From: Chloroflexota bacterium
Lineage (GTDB): Bacteria > Chloroflexota > Dehalococcoidia > Tepidiformales > Tepidiformaceae
DNA: 5,139 nt
Assembly: GCA_963169135.1 (NCBI GenBank)
Contig: CAUJEQ010000219.1
Location: forward strand, 1-5,139
Direction of reading: 5' to 3'
Shown here one piece after another: positions 1 through 4,599 of the stretch. The position numbers and the translations under genes are program-made. Position 1 is the first letter of the stretch. Each line of letters begins with the position of its first letter. Below the pieces are notes generated by a model that saw only the letters and a list, made by a program, of their open reading frames with translations, was not told the DNA's origin and ran no database searches.

Positions 1-1
1 C

Positions 2-466
2 TCAGTACTTCCCGCCCAGCTTCCGGTGGTCCCAGCTGTACACGTCCACCGGCTTCACCCGGATGACCACCCGCTTGCTCGCTACCTTCAGCGCGCCTTC
101 CGGCGTCTCCGTCGGCGCCGGGATGCCGTTGTACTTGGCCCCCACCATCCCCATCACCTTCGCGCAGAAGGGGGTGTCCTCGATGATCTCGGCGTCGCCT
201 TCGATCACCAGCCCGCGCAGCTCCGCGTAGCCCTTCCCGGCCTCCAGCATGCACGTCATCTTCGGGTTCCGGCGCAGGTTCAGCACCTTCTGGCTCTTCG
301 CGAACGTGGTGAAGTGCACGTCGCCATCGATCAGCACGTACCACATCGCCACCAGGTGCGGGTATCCCTTCGGGCCGATCGACGCGATCTGGATCGTCCA
401 CCCGTCCTTCAGGAACTGGTCCTGCTCTTCGGGCGTGAAGGCGATGGCTGAGCGGCGGCTTGGCAT
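2..466 (-). CDS. PPOX-class flavin/F420-binding split-barrel oxidoreductase family protein
   Basis: Predicted 154-residue cytoplasmic protein of the pyridoxamine-5'-phosphate-oxidase-like split-barrel superfamily, of the type whose members bind FMN or coenzyme F420 and reduce small substrates. Seen: a short N-terminal helix (residues 8-20), first strands with GPKGYPHLVAMWYV (31-44), the characteristic FTTFAKSQKVLNLRRNPKM segment (52-70), which in this family contributes to cofactor-phosphate binding, then a strand with YAELRGLVIEGDAEII (80-95). The length fits a single-domain family member. The ATG at 466 is chosen because AGGAG lies 8-9 bases upstream (near 475-480) and the protein then begins with the family-typical R-x-A-I-x-F/M-T-x-E-E. 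The frame stays open to 721, but that extension runs antisense through the neighbouring gene and has no family character. Substrate and cofactor (FMN versus F420) cannot be told from sequence alone. It is divergent from a second split-barrel gene at 543. Confidence 0.9.
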   Translation of the reverse strand: MPSRRSAIAFTPEEQDQFLKDGWTIQIASIGPKGYPHLVAMWYVLIDGDVHFTTFAKSQKVLNLRRNPKMTCMLEAGKGYAELRGLVIEGDAEIIEDTPFCAKVMGMVGAKYNGIPAPTETPEGALKVASKRVVIRVKPVDVYSWDHRKLGGKY

Positions 467-501
467 GGGAGCGTCTCCTGCGGAGTAAGATTCGTGGGCA
501 C

Positions 502-530
502 AGTATAGCCGCTCCACGCGGCCGGGGCAA
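502..530 (-). promoter_or_regulatory. Candidate sigma-70-type promoter for the leftward PPOX gene
   Basis: Reading the minus strand, TTGCCC (530-525) and TATACT (507-502) are separated by exactly 17 bases, giving 4/6 and 5/6 matches to the -35 and -10 consensus. Transcription would start near 495 and give a leader of about 30 bases containing the AGGAG ribosome-binding site. The -35 box overlaps the Shine-Dalgarno sequence (AAGGAG, 529-534) of the divergent gene at 543. Identified by eye only. Confidence 0.5.
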
Positions 531-542
531 GGAGACGCACCA

Positions 543-1157
543 ATGGCCAACTCGTTCGAACACGGGCACGGCGCCCGCGAAATCCAGGACCGCTTCGACA
601 CGCGCCGCCTCGCCGACGCCATCACCCGCACCACCCTCCACGCCACCCTCACCGATGGCGACCGCGCCTTCATCGAGCGCATGGACATGTTCTTCATCGC
701 CACCCAGGGCGCCAACGGCAACCTCGACTGTTCCTATAAGGGTGGCGAACCCGGCTTCGTCCGCGTCATCGATGACCACACCGTCGCCTTCCCCAACTAC
801 GACGGCAACGGCCAGTACATGACCACGGGCAACATCCTGGAGACCGGCAAGGTCGGCCTCCTGTTCATCGACTTCCAGAACCAGTGGCGCATGCGCCTCA
901 ATGGCACCGCCACCATCGATTTCGATGACCCGCTCAAGGCCGAGTGGCCCGAAGCCCAGTTCGTGGTCCGCGTCACCGCCGAGGAGGTCTTCCCCAACTG
1001 CCCGCGCTACATCCACAAGATGGAGCTGGTCGAGCGCTCCGTGTTCGTGCCGAAGGCCGCCTGCGAAACGCCCGACCCCGACTGGAAGGACTACTTCGAA
1101 GACGCGCTCCCGGAGGACCAGAAAGCCCGCCGCGCGGCCCGGAAGAGCCAGCAGTGA
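543..1157 (+). CDS. Pyridoxamine 5'-phosphate oxidase (FPOX-class) family protein
   Basis: Predicted 204-residue soluble protein of the PPOX/flavin-reductase-like split-barrel superfamily, but of a different subgroup from its divergent neighbour. Seen: an N-terminal helical region (10-46), a core strand FFIAT (50-54), the strongly family-like DCSYKGGEPGFVRV (62-75), FPNYDGNGQ (83-91), GLLFIDF (105-111), RLNGTATI (118-125) and a late FPNCPRYIHKM motif (150-160). The last is typical of members annotated as 'pyridoxamine 5'-phosphate oxidase family protein' that are not PdxH itself. The C-terminus (187-204) is charged and probably disordered. AAGGAG at 529-534, eight bases before the ATG, supports the start. 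The true reaction is unknown; FMN-dependent redox or detoxification chemistry is a reasonable inference. The PPK2 gene follows 46 bp downstream on the same strand, so co-transcription is possible. Confidence 0.9.
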   Translation: MANSFEHGHGAREIQDRFDTRRLADAITRTTLHATLTDGDRAFIERMDMFFIATQGANGNLDCSYKGGEPGFVRVIDDHTVAFPNYDGNGQYMTTGNILETGKVGLLFIDFQNQWRMRLNGTATIDFDDPLKAEWPEAQFVVRVTAEEVFPNCPRYIHKMELVERSVFVPKAACETPDPDWKDYFEDALPEDQKARRAARKSQQ

Positions 1158-1203
1158 GCGCCTTGTCTGCACGTCGATACCGCCATTGGGACGGTGAACC
1201 AGC

Positions 1204-2010
1204 ATGAAGAACGGCCACCCGCACATTCCCGAGTTCGGCAAGAAGTTCGACCTCCGCAGCGTCGACCCCGCCGAAACGAACGGCTACTCGAAGGAGGAGG
1301 CGGAAGCGGAGATCGCCGGCCTGCGCATCCGTATCAACGACCTCCAGGACAGGCTCTACGCCGACGAGCGCTACGCCATGCTGGTCGTCATCCAGGGTAT
1401 CGATACGGCCGGCAAGGACAGCACCATCAACAGCGTCTTCCAGGAGGTCGGCCCGATCGGCCTCCAGGTCGCCAGCTTCAAGGTGCCGACGCCGGAAGAG
1501 CTCGCCCACGACTACCTCTGGCGCTACAAGAAGCAACTGCCCGAGAGGGGCCACATCAAGATTTTCAACCGCTCCTACTACGAATCCGTCCTGGTTGAAC
1601 GCGTGAAGAAGATCGCCCCGAAGGATGTCTGGCAGCGCCGCTACCAGGACATCAACGAGTTCGAGGACTACCTGGTCCGCAACGGGACCGTCGTCATGAA
1701 GTTCTTCATGGTGATCTCGAAGGAGGAGCAGCGCGAACGGCTCCAGGAGCGCATCGACAACCCGCGCAAGCAGTGGAAGTTTCGCCTGGGCGACCTCGAC
1801 GACCGCAAGCTCTGGGACGAGTACATCGAAGCGTTCGACGACGCCATCGAGCACTGCAACACGAAGACTGCCCCGTGGCACGTCGTCCCCGCCAACAAGA
1901 AGTGGTACCGCGACATCGTCGTTGCCCGCGCGCTGGTGGAGAAGCTCGAATCGCTCGACCTCCGCTACCCGCCCGGCGACCCAGCGGTCCTGGGCCTGAA
2001 GGTGGAGTAA
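1204..2010 (+). CDS. ppk2: Polyphosphate kinase 2 family protein (polyphosphate:nucleotide phosphotransferase), class III-like
   Basis: A 268-residue cytoplasmic PPK2-family enzyme; members use inorganic polyphosphate to phosphorylate nucleotides (or the reverse). Seen: Walker A-type GIDTAGKDST (65-74), SFKVPTPEELAHDYLWR (91-107), the Walker-B-region IFNRSYYESVLVERV (120-134), the lid-region RIDNPRKQWKFRLGD (183-197) and PANKKWYRD (229-237). All catalytic landmarks are present and the length is normal for a single-domain PPK2. The Glu at 127, after NRSYY, matches class III proteins, which phosphorylate AMP and ADP, whereas class I ADP-kinases usually carry NRSWYN; the class assignment is therefore inference. 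The start follows GGTGA (1193-1197) with six bases spacing, a partial anti-SD match. A GTG at 1194 opens a different, non-family frame. The gene ends 16 bp before the convergent stop codon of the membrane-anchored ligase-like gene. Confidence 0.95.
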   Translation: MKNGHPHIPEFGKKFDLRSVDPAETNGYSKEEAEAEIAGLRIRINDLQDRLYADERYAMLVVIQGIDTAGKDSTINSVFQEVGPIGLQVASFKVPTPEELAHDYLWRYKKQLPERGHIKIFNRSYYESVLVERVKKIAPKDVWQRRYQDINEFEDYLVRNGTVVMKFFMVISKEEQRERLQERIDNPRKQWKFRLGDLDDRKLWDEYIEAFDDAIEHCNTKTAPWHVVPANKKWYRDIVVARALVEKLESLDLRYPPGDPAVLGLKVE

Positions 2011-2026
2011 CGGGCGGGCTGCGCTC

Positions 2027-3988
2027 TCATAAACAGATCTGCCCCGGCGGGCAGGTCGGTGTAGCCGGGGGAACAGTCTCGCCGGCCGGCGGGACCGTGG
2101 GCTCCAGTGTCGGCCCGCCGTCCGGGGTCGGAGTCAAAGTCGGGGTCGGGCTGGGTTCCACGGTCCGTGCTGGTGTGGCTGTGGCGGTCGGAGTCGGCTC
2201 CACAACGCGAGTTGGCGTTGGTGCCGGCGTAGGGCTGAGCGTTGGCGTCGCCGTTTCGGTGGGCGTGACTGCCAGGGTTGGCTCGGCAGGCGGCGTCGGA
2301 GTGGGGGTCACGGTTGGCGACGGAGGTTGCGGTGTTTCGGTCGCGCCGACCCCGCCTGCGGCCACGGTCCCCTCTGTTGGAGAGCCGGAGGCCGTCGCTG
2401 GGACCGGCGGCGTTTCGGATGGCGCCGGTGTTGCGGAACCTCCCGTTCCCCCCACCCCTCCTGCCGCGGTGCCCGGGCCGGCACCCTCCGAGCCTGCCGG
2501 GCTCGGTGTCGCCACAGCGTCACCGGAGTCATTCCCTCCATCACCGGCCAACAATGCGACGGCCCCGGCGACGATGACCACCGCGGCAACTCCTGCTGCC
2601 GCGGCGACGCCCCACCACGGCATGTGCGGCTTTGGCGTCATCTGGCCCGGACCCGGGAGCAGCGGACCCACGGGCACCGTTTGCGCCTGCTCGGCCGGCC
2701 ACGGGAGGACCTTGCCGATCCGCCCGGGGCGCTCTTTGCCCCGTCGTCCTGCCTTTGCGGGCATCTCTTCCGGCACCAGCGCCAGCGGGTCCGTAACCGA
2801 GCCGTAAATGCCGGGCCGCACCGGCTGACCCGGGGCCCCGAATGCCGGCGCCGGGCTCGCGGCTTCCAGCGCCCGCTCGATCGTGGAATCAAGCGCCCCG
2901 GTCCGTAGCTCGGCGAGGAACGCCCCCAGGGTGGCCCCCTCGACACAGATAGCCGCCGCCCGTCCGCCTCGCTCTGCCCGGAAGACCGTGTGTCCCCAGG
3001 TTGCGAACTCCGGGCGGACGCGGAACGCCGGGCGCTCCACGCCATCGACCACCTCGCCGAACACGGACCGCCCCGGGTTTCCCCCGGGGCGTCCCGGCCC
3101 CGTTTGGCGGCGCTGCGCGAGCGGGCCTGCCAGGGCGGCCTGGAGCAGCGCATCGCGCTGGTCGCGCCGGTGCGCCTCGAGGTGATCGCAGGCCAGGTCC
3201 ACCGACGTTTGTGCAAGGTCCGCCAGCGAGGCGCTTCCGCCAGTTGCCAGCGGGTAGGCGTCGTGTCCCTTCGCCGCGTAACTGTCGAACCCGAACGCCT
3301 CCATGCGGTGCAACCGGTACCCGAACCGCTCTTGCCCGGGGAGCAACCGCGCCGCGACCTCGGGCGGGTGCTCCCCGGCGGCGCACGCCCGGACACTCCC
3401 CACGGCATACTCCGCGGCTATCCCGAGGCGTTCTCCATCGACGTACTCGCCGCACAGTTCGAGTCGGCCCGGCCGCGGGCGCACGTACACCCCGAGCGAC
3501 TCCCGGCCCTCGACGAGCCGCGCGAAGACCGGACCGAAGGTCAGTGCGTAGAGCCGGGCGATGCCATCCGCGTTTTCACCCGGCAGGGCGACGCTGATGT
3601 GGGTGGAGTACCCCTCAATCCGGTAGCCGGGGCCGAGCATGCGTTCGAGTTCCCGCCTGCCCGCGGCCGCCCATACCGCAACCGTGTTCGCGAAGCCTCG
3701 CTCCACCGGTACCGGCGGTGAAGCAGTCTCCGCTTCCATCCCGTCGGCCGTCACGACCAGCCCCGACCGCAGCCGGTGCGCGTTCAGGTCTCCGGGGTCG
3801 AGCCGCAAACCATCCCACTTCAGGCGGTGGATGAGCGCGCGAAAGTCGACCTGGCGTCCGTCCGTGTCGAACACCTGGTACTCGTGCTCCACGCCAATGA
3901 GCGAACCCGCGAGAGGTGCGCCGGCCGTTGTCCGCCAGTCCGGACGACGGGCTCGCGACACCGGCGCCCGCGGCGGCAGTCGTTTCAT
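2027..3988 (-). CDS. Membrane-anchored COOH-NH2 ligase-like (glutamine-synthetase/GCS2-fold amidoligase-like) protein with Thr/Pro-rich tail
   Basis: A 653-residue protein in three parts. (1) Residues about 28-270 resemble the GS/glutamate-cysteine-ligase-fold ligases: GVEHEYQVF (32-40, Glu34 and Glu36 of the G-x-E-x-E metal/ATP motif), DGMEAETASPPV (82-93, Glu85/Glu87 followed by the SPP typical of amidoligases), GYSTHISVALP (126-136, His130) and ELCGEYVDG (177-185). Such enzymes form amide or peptide bonds using ATP. (2) A linker of about 270-457 ends with many Arg/Lys (412-426). (3) One hydrophobic helix (about 458-481, WWGVAAAAG...VALLAG) is followed by an acidic patch and a 172-residue Ala/Gly- then Thr/Pro-rich tail ending CPPGQICL. 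By the positive-inside rule the ligase domain is cytoplasmic and the tail outside. There is no N-terminal signal. GGAAGGA (4005-3999), ten bases upstream, supports the ATG. Exact family and substrate are unknown; it could also be a catalytically altered relative with a scaffolding role. The small repeat-protein gene lies 30 bp upstream on the same strand. Confidence 0.8.
   Translation of the reverse strand: MKRLPPRAPVSRARRPDWRTTAGAPLAGSLIGVEHEYQVFDTDGRQVDFRALIHRLKWDGLRLDPGDLNAHRLRSGLVVTADGMEAETASPPVPVERGFANTVAVWAAAGRRELERMLGPGYRIEGYSTHISVALPGENADGIARLYALTFGPVFARLVEGRESLGVYVRPRPGRLELCGEYVDGERLGIAAEYAVGSVRACAAGEHPPEVAARLLPGQERFGYRLHRMEAFGFDSYAAKGHDAYPLATGGSASLADLAQTSVDLACDHLEAHRRDQRDALLQAALAGPLAQRRQTGPGRPGGNPGRSVFGEVVDGVERPAFRVRPEFATWGHTVFRAERGGRAAAICVEGATLGAFLAELRTGALDSTIERALEAASPAPAFGAPGQPVRPGIYGSVTDPLALVPEEMPAKAGRRGKERPGRIGKVLPWPAEQAQTVPVGPLLPGPGQMTPKPHMPWWGVAAAAGVAAVVIVAGAVALLAGDGGNDSGDAVATPSPAGSEGAGPGTAAGGVGGTGGSATPAPSETPPVPATASGSPTEGTVAAGGVGATETPQPPSPTVTPTPTPPAEPTLAVTPTETATPTLSPTPAPTPTRVVEPTPTATATPARTVEPSPTPTLTPTPDGGPTLEPTVPPAGETVPPATPTCPPGQICL
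2039..2054 (+). terminator. Weak candidate terminator hairpin downstream of ppk2
   Basis: CTGCCC (2039-2044) and GGGCAG (2049-2054) form a perfect six-pair stem with a CGGC loop, 28 bases after the ppk2 stop. In RNA the stem extends by a U-G and an A-U pair. No T-run follows, so this is not a canonical intrinsic terminator. It also lies inside the 3' end of the convergent gene (Cys-Pro-Pro-Gly-Gln codons) and may be coincidental. Confidence 0.2.
2114..2326 (-). repeat. Low-complexity Thr-Pro repeat tract inside the ligase-like gene
   Basis: This stretch encodes about residues 555-625 of the membrane-anchored ligase-like protein. It consists of imperfect TPTP, PTPTxT, VEPTPT and VEPSPT units. 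On the plus strand it reads as repeated GTCGGAGTC/GTTGGCGT-like 9-mers. Such tails act as extended, often glycosylated, stalks or wall-spanning linkers in bacterial surface proteins. Units are imperfect and codon choice varies, so this is an old, protein-level repeat, not a fresh tandem duplication. Confidence 0.75.
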
Positions 3989-4018
3989 CGTCGCCAGGTC
4001 CTTCCGGGTGTCTTGAGC

Positions 4019-4429
4019 CTAGTTGGACCTTGATGAGTTCAGATTCGACGCTTCTGTTGGTTCGGGGCCCCCCGCCCCGGGGTCGCCCGACCGTTCGGAG
4101 GTGTTCGACTTCGAGCCCTTCACCTTCGCGGCGTCTTCTGGCCCGGGGTCTCCTCCCGCCAGCCGGTCGATGTTCGACTTGGAAAGGTTCAAATTGCTGG
4201 CCCGTTCAGCATCTTTCGAGCCTTCGTCCTTGCGCCTTTCCGTTTCGGCGTTGGGGCTGTTGTCCTGCACGTACCCGGCGCCACCCGTGGTCCGCTGGAG
4301 CCCCTCCTCATCGATCGCGATCCCGCCACCTCCGCCTGCTGTCCGCTGCACGCCCTCCTCGCCGATGGCGATCCCGCTGCCGGCGCCCTCCTGCCGCTCA
4401 CTACTGTTCAGCGTCTCTTTTTCACCCAC
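4019..4429 (-). CDS. Small hydrophilic internally repetitive protein of unknown function
   Basis: I do not recognise a family. Predicted 136 residues with no Cys, Trp, Phe or His and a single Tyr (53); rich in Gly, Ser, Glu, Asn and Lys/Arg, so probably disordered and cytoplasmic, with no signal peptide or membrane segment. Two repeat families are visible. GIAIxEEGxQRTxGG occurs at 19-33 and 36-50. An LN(S/L)S-basic-Ser-Asn motif occurs as NLNLSKSN (79-86) and as the extreme C-terminus NLNSSRSN (129-136), with a partial copy TLNSSERQ (6-13) and a shorter GSKSN (104-108). GDPG follows two of the SKSN units. Repeat copies use different synonymous codons, which supports real coding. The GTG at 4429 is preferred because the purine tract GGGAAAGAGGG (4448-4438) ends eight bases upstream. 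A TTG at 4453 would add eight residues but lacks a ribosome-binding site. The stop is 30 bp before the ligase-like gene, so the two probably form an operon. Confidence 0.65.
   Translation of the reverse strand: MGEKETLNSSERQEGAGSGIAIGEEGVQRTAGGGGGIAIDEEGLQRTTGGAGYVQDNSPNAETERRKDEGSKDAERASNLNLSKSNIDRLAGGDPGPEDAAKVKGSKSNTSERSGDPGAGGPEPTEASNLNSSRSN
4022..4201 (-). repeat. Recurring (S/A)NLNxS(K/R)SN / GSKSN peptide motifs
   Basis: The 30-base segments 4201-4172 and 4051-4022 encode ASNLNLSKSN and ASNLNSSRSN; 4123-4094 encodes VKGSKSNTSE between them. The two full copies differ at most Ser/Leu codons (TTG against CTG, TCC against TCA, TCG against TCC) while keeping the peptide. The last copy is the protein's C-terminus. 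Confidence 0.65.
4280..4375 (-). repeat. Two tandem copies of a GIAIxEEGxQRTxGG-encoding unit
   Basis: The two 45-base copies lie at 4375-4331 and 4324-4280, separated by two Gly codons. They encode GIAIGEEGVQRTAGG and GIAIDEEGLQRTTGG. Third-position differences (for example GCC/GCG Ala, GGC/GGG Gly, ACA/ACC Thr) exceed amino-acid changes, pointing to conservation of the peptide and not to recent DNA duplication. Confidence 0.75.
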
Positions 4430-4471
4430 AGCTCGAGCCCTCTTTCCCTGCAATGCGATGGACTACGGTGA

Positions 4472-4500
4472 AGCATACGCCCGCGATGCAAGGGTCTCAT
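4472..4500 (-). promoter_or_regulatory. Possible promoter of the repeat-protein/ligase-like operon
   Basis: On the minus strand ATGAGA (4500-4495) and TATGCT (4477-4472) are 17 bases apart, each matching four of six consensus positions. The start site would be near 4465, leaving about 36 bases of leader before the GTG at 4429, enough to hold its purine-rich ribosome-binding site. The match is weak and made by eye. Confidence 0.3.
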
Positions 4501-4528
4501 TCCGGGCCCCGTTGGCACTCACCTCTCC

Positions 4529-4544
4529 TGACAGCCTCCTGTCA
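4529..4544. promoter_or_regulatory. Perfect palindrome TGACAG-N4-CTGTCA, candidate operator upstream of uvrB
   Basis: Six-base arms with perfect dyad symmetry around a CCTC spacer, 55 bases upstream of the uvrB ATG and between two divergent transcription units. The size and symmetry suit a dimeric regulator. uvrB is commonly SOS-controlled, so a LexA-type box is one possibility, but this is not a consensus I can match to a named LexA family. Confidence 0.35.
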
Positions 4545-4566
4545 CCAATGTGCCCCGGCGCCCATC

Positions 4567-4587
4567 CCCGGCGCCGCCAAAGCCGGG
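4567..4587. repeat. GC-rich inverted repeat in the uvrB promoter region
   Basis: CCCGGC (4567-4572) and GCCGGG (4582-4587) can pair across a nine-base loop, directly abutting the putative -10 element of uvrB. The same interval overlaps a direct repeat of CCCCGGCGCC at 4553-4562 and 4566-4575. In GC-rich DNA such structures can arise by chance. Confidence 0.3.
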
Positions 4588-4593
4588 TACACT
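4588..4593 (+). promoter_or_regulatory. TANNNT-type -10 element, probable leaderless promoter of uvrB
   Basis: TACACT ends six bases before the uvrB ATG at 4600, which would put the transcription start at or next to the A of the start codon. No Shine-Dalgarno-like sequence is present upstream of this ATG, in contrast to the other genes here. No good -35 box is visible at 4564-4570. Confidence 0.4.
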
Positions 4594-4599
4594 CGATCA

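Noticed and set aside
460..491. TTGGCA (460-465) and TAAGAT (486-491) as a plus-strand promoter for the gene at 543
   Set aside because: The 20-base spacer is too long for a confident sigma-70 promoter and the -10 matches only four of six positions.
467..721. N-terminal extension of the leftward PPOX protein to 721
   Set aside because: The extra 85 residues are Arg/Ser-rich, antisense to the neighbouring gene, and precede a well-placed AGGAG and family-typical start at 466.
973..1881. Long minus-strand open frame of 302 codons opposite the PPOX and ppk2 genes
   Set aside because: It is antisense to two genes with clear family motifs. Its protein is Leu/Val/Asp/Arg-skewed as expected from reversed GC-rich codons, with no recognisable domain.
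2034..2041. CAGATCTG eight-base palindrome near the end of the ligase-like gene
   Set aside because: Short, inside coding sequence, and contiguous with nothing that suggests a regulatory or recombination site.
1773..2807. Plus-strand open frame of 344 codons with GVGVGV-rich product
   Set aside because: It is the antisense reading of the Thr/Pro tail and overlaps the ppk2 3' end out of frame. The Gly-Val repeats are the mirror of Thr-Pro codons.
2990..3721. Plus-strand open frame of 243 codons opposite the ligase-like domain
   Set aside because: The minus strand shows coherent ligase motifs (G-x-E-x-E, E-x-x-SPP, G-x-x-x-H). The plus frame has none and is a high-GC shadow.
4430..4453. TTG at 4453 as the start of the small repeat protein
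   Set aside because: No ribosome-binding site lies upstream of the TTG, while the GTG at 4429 has a purine-rich tract eight bases ahead. Kept as an alternative, since neither start is proven.
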